64,000 nt of DNA from Arenibacter algicola (GCF_000733925.1 NZ_JPOO01000003.1:3100001-3164000); one strand, 5' to 3'; positions 34,903 through 44,540 are shown, counted from the stretch's first letter. Numbers and translations are program-made. Notes: generated from the letters alone by a model not told the origin.

Positions 34903-35222
34903 CTAGGTCTGGCTTATGTTAATAATGACTTTAACTTACTAAAATCTATTCAATATAAAAATTTCGGGCCAGTATATTGCTTAGATTAACTTTCAACAGC
35001 CTTTAAAGTGACTGTTAAAAGGCTAGGAGGGGGCCGGCCCATGAACAAAATGGAGGCATTGGAAATAAAATACTAACTGGTATTTAAATTGACATTTTAT
35101 GTCCATGCCCAATAAATTGTTCCTGTCTATGCCGGTATAGATAAACTATTTATAGGTTTTAAATTATAGTTGCTCCGCAAGTGTTATTTTTGCTGAACAA
35201 GTAAATTGATAAAAAAGGAAGA
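34903..35222. other. Gap upstream of hemH with hairpin and -7 box
   Basis: This 320-bp divergent gap contains a stem AGCCTTT/AAAGGCT (34998-35004 with 35018-35024) followed by the palindrome GGGCCGGCCC (35031-35040). A plus-strand -7 box TATTTTTG lies at 35185-35192, 30 bp before hemH. No gene is visible. Confidence 0.5.
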
Positions 35223-36254
35223 ATGAAAGGAGTTTTGTTGGTAAACCTAGGTTCCCCGGATAGTCCCACACCTAAGGATGTTAAGCCCTATTTGGACGAG
35301 TTTTTAATGGACGAAAGAGTTATAGATGTCCCCAATTGGTTGAGGAATATTATAGTGCGGGGCATTATTCTGCAAACTAGGCCTAAAAAATCGGCCGAGG
35401 CCTATCAAAAGATTTGGTGGGAAGAGGGATCTCCCTTAATAGTAATCTCCGAACGATTTGCCGACAAGGTAAAAGAGCAAAGTGAAATTCCGGTGGCCCT
35501 GGGAATGCGTTATGGCAGTATGACGATAAAGAATGCCTTGGGGGAGCTGTCCGAAAAAGGGGTAGACGAGGTGCTTTTGGTTCCATTGTATCCACATTAC
35601 GCCATGTCTTCCTATGAAACCGTGGTGGTAAAGACCATGGAGGTCAAGGATGAGTTTTTTCCCAAGATAAAAATTACAACCCTTCCAGCGTTTTACAATA
35701 ACAAGGATTATATTGAAGTACTTTCAGAAAGTATTGCAGCGGGGCTAAAAGGTTTTGAATATGATCATATTTTATTTTCATATCACGGTATTCCCGAAAG
35801 GCATATTAGAAAGTCCGACCCCACAAAATTTCATTGCAAGATAGATGAAAGTTGCTGTAAGACCAATTCGGTGGCGCATCATACCTGCTATCGTCATCAG
35901 TGTTATGAGATGACCGAGAAAGTAAAGGAATATCTTGGACTTTCCAATGATAAAGTTAGTCTTTCCTTTCAGTCCCGATTGCCGAACGATCCTTGGTTGA
36001 AGCCCTATACCGACTTTGAATTTGAGCGTTTTGGGAAAGAGGGTATTAAGCGTTTGGCGGTAATTACCCCGGCCTTTGTTGCGGATTGTTTGGAAACCTT
36101 GGAAGAGATTGCCATGGAAGGCAAACATCAGTTCCAGGAAGCTGGAGGGGAAGATTATAAGCATATTCCCTGTCTTAACGATAACGAGGAATGGGTAAAT
36201 TTAATGGTAAAGTGGATCGGGGATTGGCAGACTAAGGAAACCCTTCCTGTGTAA
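35223..36254 (+). CDS. hemH: Ferrochelatase with a cysteine-rich internal segment
   Basis: A 343-residue enzyme inserting Fe2+ into protoporphyrin IX. The catalytic His188 lies in SYHGIPERH, and the conserved acidic helix CLETLEEIAMEG is near 289-300. Between them is a Cys-rich stretch with Cys205, 211, 212, 222 and 227 (FHCKIDESCC ... TCYRHQC), plus Cys289. Several bacterial ferrochelatases carry an internal [2Fe-2S] cluster; whether these cysteines form one is inference. The TAA overlaps the ATG of the MATE gene by one base. Confidence 0.96.
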   Translation: MKGVLLVNLGSPDSPTPKDVKPYLDEFLMDERVIDVPNWLRNIIVRGIILQTRPKKSAEAYQKIWWEEGSPLIVISERFADKVKEQSEIPVALGMRYGSMTIKNALGELSEKGVDEVLLVPLYPHYAMSSYETVVVKTMEVKDEFFPKIKITTLPAFYNNKDYIEVLSESIAAGLKGFEYDHILFSYHGIPERHIRKSDPTKFHCKIDESCCKTNSVAHHTCYRHQCYEMTEKVKEYLGLSNDKVSLSFQSRLPNDPWLKPYTDFEFERFGKEGIKRLAVITPAFVADCLETLEEIAMEGKHQFQEAGGEDYKHIPCLNDNEEWVNLMVKWIGDWQTKETLPV

Positions 36255-37642
36255 TGGCCAAGGTTTCCTCAGAACAGTTGGGTAGAGAACCTATAGGGAA
36301 ATTGCTGGTAAAACAGGCGGTACCGGCTTCAATAGGTATTTTGGTCATGTCACTTAACGTTCTGGTCGATTCTATTTTCGTGGGTAACTGGATCGGTTCC
36401 ATAGCCATTGCTGCCATCAATGTAGTACTTCCGGTTTCCTTTTTTATAGCGGCCCTTGGCATGGCCATTGGTATTGGAGGTTCCAGTATTATTTCACGTG
36501 CCTTGGGTGAAAACAATAAGGAAAAGGCCTTAAAGACATTTGGAAATCAAATTAGCCTGACACTTCTGGTTACCATTGTTATGGTGATTTTGGGGCTATA
36601 TTATGTAAATAGCCTTATTCCGGCCTTTGGTGGCAAAGGGGATATTTTTGGACCTGCAAAGATATATTATATCATTGTGCTTTACGGGGTTCCATTTTTG
36701 GCCCTATGCATGATGGGGAATACCGTGATTAGGGCGGAAGGTAAGCCTAGATTTGCCATGAATGCCATGATAATTCCCTCGGTGGGGAACTTATTGATGG
36801 ATTATATCTTTATCTATGTTTTTGACTGGGGAATGGAAGGGGCAGCTTGGGCCACCACCATTGGGTATTTTCTTTGTTTTGCCTATATCCTGTATTTTTT
36901 TCTTTCGAAAAATTCCGAACTTAAATTGAATTGGTCCCATTTTGGATTCGATCGTCCAATCTTAAAGGAAATTGGGGCTTTGGGATTCGTAACCTTGTCC
37001 AGGCAGGCTGTAATAAGTTTAATTTATCTGCTGATGAACAATATCCTGTTTGGACTGGGAGGAGAGGCCATGATTGCTGTCTATGCCATTATTGCACGGA
37101 TGCTAATGTTTGCACTGTTTCCTGTTTTTGGGGTCACACAAGGCTTCCTGCCTATTGCAGGATTTAATTACGGAGCCAAAAAATACCAAAGGGTACGGGA
37201 ATCGATCAATACAGCTATACTTTATGCTGCTGGCCTGGCCTTTGTAGTGTTTGTAGGGCTTATGATTTTTCCTGCTGAGATTGCCGCCTTGTTTTTAAGT
37301 AACCAGCCAGACATGTCGGCCTCAGAACTGGCCATGAATTCATATGTTTTGGAACACACCCCCTCGGCCATGCGCTGGGTTTTTGCGGCAACGCCCATTA
37401 TAGCCGTTCAATTGATTGGTGCAGCTTATTTTCAGGCCATTGGGAAAGCAGTACCTGCGCTATTGTTGACCTTGAGTCGACAAGGCTTCTTTTTTATACC
37501 GCTCATTTTAATTTTACCAAATTACTTGGGAGAACTAGGAGTATGGATATCTTTTCCAATAGCTGATGTCTTGGCAACTTTTGTAACGGGCTATTTTTTG
37601 AGGAAAGAGGTGAGAGCAACCTTGGTGGAAAAGCATGAGTAA
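36254..37642 (+). CDS. MATE-family efflux transporter
   Basis: A 462-residue, about 12-helix multidrug and toxic compound extrusion transporter of the NorM/DinF superfamily. The paired N- and C-halves each start with LVKQAVPASIGIL-like and GFVTLSRQAVISL-like helices; PVFGVTQGFLPIAGFNYGA is the typical family block. Substrate cannot be predicted. The ATG overlaps the hemH stop (TAATG), so it is translationally coupled to ferrochelatase. Porphyrin or drug export is a possible but unproven role. Confidence 0.92.
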   Translation: MAKVSSEQLGREPIGKLLVKQAVPASIGILVMSLNVLVDSIFVGNWIGSIAIAAINVVLPVSFFIAALGMAIGIGGSSIISRALGENNKEKALKTFGNQISLTLLVTIVMVILGLYYVNSLIPAFGGKGDIFGPAKIYYIIVLYGVPFLALCMMGNTVIRAEGKPRFAMNAMIIPSVGNLLMDYIFIYVFDWGMEGAAWATTIGYFLCFAYILYFFLSKNSELKLNWSHFGFDRPILKEIGALGFVTLSRQAVISLIYLLMNNILFGLGGEAMIAVYAIIARMLMFALFPVFGVTQGFLPIAGFNYGAKKYQRVRESINTAILYAAGLAFVVFVGLMIFPAEIAALFLSNQPDMSASELAMNSYVLEHTPSAMRWVFAATPIIAVQLIGAAYFQAIGKAVPALLLTLSRQGFFFIPLILILPNYLGELGVWISFPIADVLATFVTGYFLRKEVRATLVEKHE

Positions 37643-37726
37643 TACAGGCTGTAAGAAATCTGCATTCTTAAGTTCAAGAAGCTGTTCTTTCAACAGAAAT
37701 CAATATAATATCCGTTTTTAATTAAT

Positions 37727-38506
37727 TCAAAGTTTAAAAAAGGGATTGGATTTCCTATTGCTATATCCATGGACAAGTATTACGGATAGAAGAATAGCAC
37801 TACACGCCAATGCCGTATATGCTAGGATTTCCATACTGCCCTGATGCCTAATATAAATTGCGAACAGTGCCCAGACACCAACAGCGGCAAATTCGCGCAT
37901 ACTTCTTTTATAAATGATGACCAGATTTATCAAAGTGGCAACCAGCATTAAGACAATGGTCCATTGCACTTCTGTAAGAAACCCGCCATTCCATCCTATT
38001 TTGGTGAGATAAAGGGCAATGTTGGCTATCGTGGCAACGGTAATCCAACCGCTGTAAAGACATATGGGCCACCAGGAAAAGGCAATTATTTCTTTGGGGG
38101 CATCCCATCGTTCCATATTGGTATTGATAATAATTTTAATCAATGAAAATAGGATGCCCGCCATAATAATAACGGTTAAGCCCATATATTCATAGGCAAA
38201 GGTAATCACCCACAGCCCATTCAAGATATTGGCAAGGGCAAACCAATATCCGGTCTGTTCAATGTATGCAAGATCTTTCTTATCAAAAACAACAACTTTA
38301 ATTTGATATAGCGGATAAGCCAACAAACCTAAAAAAATAAGGCCCCAAATGGCAAATGCATAGCTGGCAGGTGTAAAAAGATTGGTGTACCGTTGACTTA
38401 ATTCCCCTATAGTGGTATCATTAATGCGGATGGCCTGCGAAATATAATTTACGGCAATGACCAAAATCACCGAGAGCAGGTTTAAAATGGATAACTTTTT
38501 TTGCAT
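37727..38506 (-). CDS. TspO/MBR-like tryptophan-rich membrane protein
   Basis: A 259-residue protein with about seven hydrophobic segments. The TspO-like features are FTPASYAFAIWGLIFLGLLAYP, quoted here as the TPASYAFAIWGLIF core, LANILNGLWVITFAYEYMG, and FSWWPICLYSGWITVATIAN, whose pattern of Trp/Pro/Asn matches tryptophan-rich sensory proteins. It is longer than the usual 150-170-residue TspO. TspO binds porphyrins in other bacteria, and the gene lies between hemH/MATE and hemJ. Function remains inferred. Confidence 0.65.
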   Translation of the reverse strand: MQKKLSILNLLSVILVIAVNYISQAIRINDTTIGELSQRYTNLFTPASYAFAIWGLIFLGLLAYPLYQIKVVVFDKKDLAYIEQTGYWFALANILNGLWVITFAYEYMGLTVIIMAGILFSLIKIIINTNMERWDAPKEIIAFSWWPICLYSGWITVATIANIALYLTKIGWNGGFLTEVQWTIVLMLVATLINLVIIYKRSMREFAAVGVWALFAIYIRHQGSMEILAYTALACSAILLSVILVHGYSNRKSNPFFKL

Positions 38507-38745
38507 TTACCCAAATTACGCAACTTTTGCAGGGAAAGAAGTCTTAATGCTCAAAAAATTAATCTTAATTTGATTACAGGACAGGTTGTATTTGTTTAAC
38601 GTAATGCAATTTTGAGAAAACGAATGAAATTGGGGTATTTGTTATTCGGCGTTGACCACTGTTTTAGATGGGTAAACCAGTAAGGATACCAAAGATTAGT
38701 TTTTCAGAAATCCGTCTACTATCTTTACGGAACAATAGACATTGT

Positions 38746-39297
38746 ATGACCGACTATTACAACTATATTAAATCCTTGCACCTCATTTTTGTAGTTACCT
38801 GGTTTGCAGGATTGTTCTATATCCCTCGTTTGTTTATCTATCATATCGAAGCCGATCAAAAACCGTCACCAGAGAGGGAAATCCTAACCCATCAACTAAA
38901 GTTGATGACCAAGAGATTATGGTTTATCATTACATGGCCGTCTGCCGTTCTAGCTACCTTATTTGCCATATGGCTATTGTTTTTGTATCCTGCCTGGTTG
39001 CAACAACCGTGGATGCACATAAAACTTGTCTTTGTGCTGTTGCTAATAATCTATCACTTAAAAAACCATCAGATCTTTAAACAGTTGCAGCGCGATGAGG
39101 TGAAATACACCTCCAAATTTATGCGCATATGGAACGAAGGAGCTACCTTAATTCTATTTGCAGTGGTTTTTTTGGTAATCTTAAAGGGAACCTTCAATTG
39201 GATTTTTGGTGTTGTCGGCATCATTGTACTGGGAGTGCTTTTAATGCTTGGTATAAGGCTCTACAAGCGGATCCGCGAAAAAAATCCAGAGGCTTAA
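38746..39297 (+). CDS. hemJ: Protoporphyrinogen IX oxidase, HemJ type
   Basis: A 183-residue, four-helix membrane protein of the HemJ (CopD-like, UPF0093) family, which oxidises protoporphyrinogen IX to protoporphyrin IX. Conserved His12 (SLHLIFVVTWFAGLFY, core LHLIFVVTWFAGL) and Lys93 (WMHIKL) are in place, with RLFIYHIEA after helix one. The ATG at 38746 matches the family N-terminus; the frame remains open 26 codons upstream but without homology. No HemG or HemY is visible in the window, so HemJ is likely the enzyme used. Confidence 0.9.
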   Translation: MTDYYNYIKSLHLIFVVTWFAGLFYIPRLFIYHIEADQKPSPEREILTHQLKLMTKRLWFIITWPSAVLATLFAIWLLFLYPAWLQQPWMHIKLVFVLLLIIYHLKNHQIFKQLQRDEVKYTSKFMRIWNEGATLILFAVVFLVILKGTFNWIFGVVGIIVLGVLLMLGIRLYKRIREKNPEA

Positions 39298-39371
39298 GTG
39301 CCATTTCGCTTTAAATCGATATCCTTTTTGGCGTGATAATTGTTACCTTTAAGATTTAAAATATATTTCAA

Positions 39372-40838
39372 TTGTTGAGAAACATTTCCTTGCGTTCCCG
39401 AATTTTTATCTCCATGATTTTTTGGGTGGTAATTGCATTTGTTTTGATTGCATCGGTCACTATATACCAGTACAGTGAGCAAAATAGGGATTACCATGCA
39501 GAACGTATGGAACGTAAGGAGGAACAGATTAAACAGAGCATTGATCTGGCACTTCAAAAGACTACCTTTCCTGTAACAACAGAAAACTTAGGTCATATTT
39601 TTCGTGATGAGATCTATGAGATCGCTCTGGTACAGAACATAAATTTTAATATTTATGATCTCGAGGGCGAGCTAATTAAAAGTTCCAGACCCAAGTTTGA
39701 GGTAGATTCCATTTCTACCTGTTTGGATGCAGAAGTGTTGAACAATTTGGCTTCCTCCCCGAACAAGAGGTATGTGGAACAAAAATCGGCCGCAGGCTAT
39801 AGTTATCAGGCGTCCTACACCTATATAGACGACAAAAGGTTTAAACATGTGGGGATTTTAAACCTGCCGTATTTTGAGGACAACTCCTTTAATGACAAGG
39901 AGTTAAAGGAAATATTGTTAAGGCTTACAGGAGCATATTTACTTTTGATGCTCTTGGCCATTGGGCTTGCCTATTTTATTTCCAAATATATCACCAGGTC
40001 CTTGCAGACCATTTCGGACAGATTAAATCAGACCGATCTAACCAAGAGGAACGAAAAGATCATAGTGGAAAATCCCAGTGAGGAAATTGGAAAATTGATT
40101 ACCTCCTATAACGAAATGATCGATGAGCTGGAAATAAGTGCTGCAAAATTGGCCAAAGGGGAAAGGGAGCAGGCATGGCGAGAAATGGCAAAACAGGTGG
40201 CCCATGAAATTAAGAATCCACTTACTCCCATGCGTCTAAGCGTGCAGAGTTTTGAACGTAAGTTCGACCCTAATGACCCGGACATTGCAAAAAAGGTTTC
40301 GGAGTTTTCAAAAACATTGATTCAACAGATAGATACTATGAGTAGTATCGCTTCTGCTTTTTCCAACTTTGCCAATATGCCTGCCCAGCAGAACGAGACC
40401 TTAAACGTTGTAAAGATCGTAAAAATGGCAGTGGATATTTTTGATGAAAACTATATTCATTTTTCCTCCGAGGAAGAGGAAATAATTGCCAAATTAGATC
40501 GGACACAATTAATAAGGGTCGTTACCAATCTGGTTAAAAATGCCACTCAGGCCATTGTGAATGTAGATACTCCCCATGTTTTGGTAACCGTCTACAAAGA
40601 TGGGGATTTTGTAAAAATGACAGTGGAGGATAATGGGGTGGGAATCTCAATGGAATCGAAGGACAAGGTGTTCGAACCTAAGTTTACCACAAAGACTAGC
40701 GGTATGGGCCTTGGTCTGGGGATGGTAAAAAATATTGTTGAAACCTACAAAGGAACCATCAATTTTACTACCGAACCCGGCAAGGGTACTATTTTTACGG
40801 TACGGTTTCCCATCGCCAATGATGGCGGAAATACATAA
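39372..40838 (+). CDS. NtrY-like sensor histidine kinase
   Basis: A 488-residue membrane kinase. TM1 (about 11-31), a periplasmic sensor region, TM2 (about 185-210), HAMP (about 210-262), a HisKA domain with H-box AHEIKNPLTPMRL (His278) and HATPase_c with NLVKNATQAI, DNGVGI and GMGLGLGMV. The H-box form is of the NtrY class. There is no ATG: the frame opens on tandem TTG codons at 39372/39375, so a TTG start is likely. No response regulator is adjacent. It lies 74 bp downstream of hemJ on the same strand. Confidence 0.87.
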   Translation: MLRNISLRSRIFISMIFWVVIAFVLIASVTIYQYSEQNRDYHAERMERKEEQIKQSIDLALQKTTFPVTTENLGHIFRDEIYEIALVQNINFNIYDLEGELIKSSRPKFEVDSISTCLDAEVLNNLASSPNKRYVEQKSAAGYSYQASYTYIDDKRFKHVGILNLPYFEDNSFNDKELKEILLRLTGAYLLLMLLAIGLAYFISKYITRSLQTISDRLNQTDLTKRNEKIIVENPSEEIGKLITSYNEMIDELEISAAKLAKGEREQAWREMAKQVAHEIKNPLTPMRLSVQSFERKFDPNDPDIAKKVSEFSKTLIQQIDTMSSIASAFSNFANMPAQQNETLNVVKIVKMAVDIFDENYIHFSSEEEEIIAKLDRTQLIRVVTNLVKNATQAIVNVDTPHVLVTVYKDGDFVKMTVEDNGVGISMESKDKVFEPKFTTKTSGMGLGLGMVKNIVETYKGTINFTTEPGKGTIFTVRFPIANDGGNT

Positions 40839-40905
40839 GGCCTTATGGGCAAGAAAGTCAATATTAATATTTTGACAAATTGAGTTGAAAATTAATTTTA
40901 AAGTC

Positions 40906-41688
40906 ATGAAATACGAAAATTTACTTATTACTACAGACAAGGAGTTGGCCATCATCACCATAAATAGACCAACAAAATTAAATGCACTTAATAAGGCAAC
41001 CATCGAAGAACTGCACTATGCATTTAAAGGTTTGGAGAAAGATAAAAACATAAAGGTGATAATTTTAACGGGAAGTGGGGAGAAGGCGTTCGTGGCAGGG
41101 GCCGATATTTCCGAGTTCGCCAGTTTTTCAGAAAAAGAGGGTGCTAAATTGGCCGCTAAGGGTCAAAAACAATTGTTCGATTTTGTGGAAAACCTTTCCA
41201 CGCCGGTTATAGCCGCCGTCAACGGATTTGCCTTGGGAGGTGGGTTGGAATTGGCCATGGCCTGCCATTTTAGGGTAGCTAGCCATAATGCCAGAATGGG
41301 CCTTCCCGAAGTTTCACTGGGTGTAATACCGGGCTATGGGGGAACACAGAGACTGCCACAGCTTATAGGGAGGGGCAGGGCCATGGAAATGATCTTAACA
41401 GCCAGTATGATCGATGCTGCCAAGGCATTGGAGTTCGGTTTGGTCAACTATGTGGTTGAGCAGGAACACCTCATGGATCTTTGTAAGAAATTTGCAGGTA
41501 AGATATCGAATAATTCGCCCGTAGCCATTAGTTATGCAATAAAAGCGATAAATGCTGGTTTTAACAATAGTATTAACGGGTTCAAAACGGAAATAGAGGC
41601 GTTTGGCAGTTGTTTTGGTACTTCTGATTTCAAGGAGGGAACCACTGCTTTCTTGGAAAAGAGGAAGGCCAATTTTCCGGGTGCTTAG
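40906..41688 (+). CDS. Enoyl-CoA hydratase/isomerase family protein
   Basis: A 260-residue crotonase-fold enzyme. The oxyanion-hole segments are AFVAGADISEF and NGFALGGGLELAMACH. Both catalytic glutamates are present (GGGLELA and GLPEVSLGVIPGYGGTQRL, core PEVSLGVIPGYGGTQ), supporting hydratase activity, as in short-chain enoyl-CoA hydratase (crotonase). It lies 67 bp after the sensor kinase on the same strand. The ATG at 40906 is preferred over an upstream TTG in the same frame. Confidence 0.92.
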   Translation: MKYENLLITTDKELAIITINRPTKLNALNKATIEELHYAFKGLEKDKNIKVIILTGSGEKAFVAGADISEFASFSEKEGAKLAAKGQKQLFDFVENLSTPVIAAVNGFALGGGLELAMACHFRVASHNARMGLPEVSLGVIPGYGGTQRLPQLIGRGRAMEMILTASMIDAAKALEFGLVNYVVEQEHLMDLCKKFAGKISNNSPVAISYAIKAINAGFNNSINGFKTEIEAFGSCFGTSDFKEGTTAFLEKRKANFPGA

Positions 41689-41710
41689 AAAAAGCCCTAA
41701 ATAGTTTGTT

Positions 41711-43282
41711 ATGGATATTGGGAAAAATCTTGTGTTACCATGTTTGTTTTTGTGCTTTTTTTTCCTGACACAGGCTCAGCAATTGCCTGTTAAATATAGC
41801 TTTGGAGAAAAATATAACGATAGGTATAAATATTCCAATCTATTGGAAATTTCGGATGACGGAATGGGAGGCTCTATTTTGGTGCGTTCCTATTACACCG
41901 GCATAATCCTGAAGCCCAAAGGATATTATATTGAACATTACAATAAGGATTTGGACCTGGTAGGGGAATATAATTACAAGCTAAAAGGCCTTGATTTTGT
42001 AAATGCATTTGTAAAGAACGGACAACTTAATATCTTGTTCTTGGATTACAATCTTGGCAAAGGCTCCTATGATTATGTGGTACATAGAAGTCCAATAGAC
42101 ACTTTTAATTTTATTGAGGAGACCATTCTTTCCATACCTTCTGAGCAGGTAAGCGAACCTTTGGACCATAATTACTATAAGAGGAATTTTTCATCAGGTT
42201 TTACTACCACTGCTTTTCTTAATGAGGACAAATCCGCTATTGCCATCAGTACCCACTATAAAAAAGGAAAAGACGAAAAGCACTTTGTATATCTCTTCAA
42301 TAGTGGCCTAAAAAAACTCATAGAATATGATTTTTCTGCAGAAATAGAGGAAAAGAACTATGCCTTTGAAAACATGGTTACTTCAAAAGATCTAAACCAA
42401 GTCTATCTGGTTGGTAAGGCCTATTATAAAAAGAAGCGTTTCGCGGCTACGGAACGCAAATTTCAATACGAATTGCTAAAGGTTGACAAGAATGGGGCCA
42501 TTACACAGACTTTTGATGACCCAGGTAAATTTTCGGAAGCTTTAAAACCCGTTATGGTTAATGATAAGTTGATCTGTGTTGGTTTTTATGCAGACAGAAA
42601 GGACAATAGATATAATGGTTTGGCCTATTTTGAACTTGATAGGAATTCTTTGGGCATCAAGGCAAAAAAATACAATGCGTTTTCACAACAATTCATGGAG
42701 GATAAGTTTGGAAGGGAAGACGACACGGAAATTAAAAATTTGGTCTTTAAGAATGTCAGCGTTACCAAGGATAATTCCATTCTTTTTAATGCGGAGGAAT
42801 ACTTTGTTACCTCCAGTGTGCAGCAGGACCCAACCGGTTCCAGGGTGAAAATAGAAAGGTTTCATTACAACGATATTGTCAGTGCCAAATTAAATTCTGA
42901 AGGAGATATCATTTGGGCAAGAAATATTAATAAGTCAGAGGTCACCCAGGGAGATGGCGCTTACGCGTCATACAGTTCTTGTGCCAGTGGCGACAATACT
43001 TATTATTTGATCAGCACGGCCGCAGAAAATCCACAATTGTTAAGTGGTGAAAGGCTAGTTTTTAAACAGGGACTTAGCCGTAACAGAAATGTATTTATGA
43101 TCCAATTGGACAAGGACGGGAAGATAAGTTATGAAAAGGTGATTGATGACCACGAAGCACGCCTCCCCTTAATGGTTTCCATGCCATTAATAGGCAAGGA
43201 AAACAATAATATGCTTTATTATGCCAAAAGGGGATCCAAAAAGCAATTGGTCAAGGTTGAAATTACCGGCCTTAATAAATAA
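41711..43282 (+). CDS. Secreted protein of unknown function
   Basis: A 523-residue protein with a signal peptide (residues about 1-22, cleavage near FLTQAQ). Beyond that I do not recognise a family. It is rich in beta-strand-like repeats of Tyr/Asp/Gly and reads as a beta-propeller-like or WD-like fold, with recurrent segments such as AYASYSSCASGDNTYYLIS. It is 22 bp after the enoyl-CoA hydratase gene and on the same strand; the neighbours give no functional hint. Confidence 0.6.
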   Translation: MDIGKNLVLPCLFLCFFFLTQAQQLPVKYSFGEKYNDRYKYSNLLEISDDGMGGSILVRSYYTGIILKPKGYYIEHYNKDLDLVGEYNYKLKGLDFVNAFVKNGQLNILFLDYNLGKGSYDYVVHRSPIDTFNFIEETILSIPSEQVSEPLDHNYYKRNFSSGFTTTAFLNEDKSAIAISTHYKKGKDEKHFVYLFNSGLKKLIEYDFSAEIEEKNYAFENMVTSKDLNQVYLVGKAYYKKKRFAATERKFQYELLKVDKNGAITQTFDDPGKFSEALKPVMVNDKLICVGFYADRKDNRYNGLAYFELDRNSLGIKAKKYNAFSQQFMEDKFGREDDTEIKNLVFKNVSVTKDNSILFNAEEYFVTSSVQQDPTGSRVKIERFHYNDIVSAKLNSEGDIIWARNINKSEVTQGDGAYASYSSCASGDNTYYLISTAAENPQLLSGERLVFKQGLSRNRNVFMIQLDKDGKISYEKVIDDHEARLPLMVSMPLIGKENNNMLYYAKRGSKKQLVKVEITGLNK

Positions 43283-43395
43283 GAACTCTTTCATAGATTC
43301 GCTATACCCCATACTCCTGGATAGGTCTGTTAATTAACAGATACAAATTGATTATTATTGGAAATAATCCATATTTTTGGATTAAATCCATTATT

Positions 43396-44469
43396 TTGCA
43401 AGAGAAAGAATATATCAAGGGTAGAGGGGCCCAGAAAAACACGAACAATAGGTTTGCCGAATTCTCCAATGAACTAAGGGACGATTTTTTGGAATTCTGC
43501 CGTATTGAAGGGGAGATATCGGATCGTAACAAGACGCAGTACCTTCCTATTTTTCCAAAGACTATTGTAAACAAAGTCAGTAGTCCCGATGTGGGCATGA
43601 ATTATTCCCTCAATCCTTATCAAGGTTGCGAACACGGATGTATCTATTGTTATGCCAGGAATACCCACGAATATTGGGGCTATAGTGCGGGACTTGATTT
43701 TGAACGCAAGATTTTGGTCAAAAAGGACGCGCCTGCCCTATTGGAAGCTAAATTGAAAAGTAGAAGTTGGAAGGCGGCTACCATTGTCCTATCAGGGAAT
43801 ACGGACTGCTACCAACCTGCTGAAAAGCAATTTGGGATTACCAGAGCTTGTTTGGAAGTGTTTCTAAAATACCGGCATCCGGTGGGTATCATTACCAAAA
43901 ATGTATTGGTTCTTAGGGATTTGGACATTCTTACACAATTGGCGCAGGAGAATTTGATTGCTGTAAATGTTTCCGTAACCTCTTTGTCCGAAGAAACCAG
44001 GCGCATACTGGAACCTAGAACGGCCACTATAAAAAAGCGACTGGAGACAATTCGGCACTTGGCCGAAAACCATATACCGGTAAATGCAATGTTGGCCCCT
44101 ATTATACCCGGTATAAACAGTCATGAAATTCTTAACTTGGCCAAAGCCGTATGCGATGCCGGGGCACTTTCCTTTGGGTTCACAGTAGTTAGGCTTAATG
44201 GGGCCATAGGGCAAATATTTGAGGATTGGATAAGAAAGACCTTACCAGACAGGGCCAATAAAGTATTGCAGCAGATAGCGGACTGCCATGGGGGTTCTTT
44301 AAACGATAGTAGATTTGGTATACGTAACAGGGGTGAAGGCGAAATTGCCCAGCAAATTAAGGATATGGCCCATTTGGCGCGACAAAAATATTTTAAGGAC
44401 AAAGTATTTCCAAAACTTAATACAGAGCTGTACGAAGCCTATAAGGGCGGCCAGTTAAAGTTATTTTAA
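43396..44469 (+). CDS. Radical SAM protein (PA0069/Rv2578c family)
   Basis: A 357-residue radical SAM protein whose CX3CX2C cluster motif is CEHGCIYC (Cys78, 82, 85 from the TTG start), next to YARNTHEYWGY. It is of the family that includes spore photoproduct lyase-like enzymes and a large set of unassigned members. Conserved KGRGAQ at the N-terminus supports a TTG start at 43396 (LQEKEYIKGRGAQ); the longer frame starts with a non-conserved hydrophobic stretch. Function unassigned. Confidence 0.85.
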   Translation: MQEKEYIKGRGAQKNTNNRFAEFSNELRDDFLEFCRIEGEISDRNKTQYLPIFPKTIVNKVSSPDVGMNYSLNPYQGCEHGCIYCYARNTHEYWGYSAGLDFERKILVKKDAPALLEAKLKSRSWKAATIVLSGNTDCYQPAEKQFGITRACLEVFLKYRHPVGIITKNVLVLRDLDILTQLAQENLIAVNVSVTSLSEETRRILEPRTATIKKRLETIRHLAENHIPVNAMLAPIIPGINSHEILNLAKAVCDAGALSFGFTVVRLNGAIGQIFEDWIRKTLPDRANKVLQQIADCHGGSLNDSRFGIRNRGEGEIAQQIKDMAHLARQKYFKDKVFPKLNTELYEAYKGGQLKLF

Positions 44470-44540
44470 GGTGAGTTCAACGTAAAAATAATTGCAAGAC
44501 ATTGATCTTGTGCAAATAAAAAAATTGCTACTGTCCCCTC

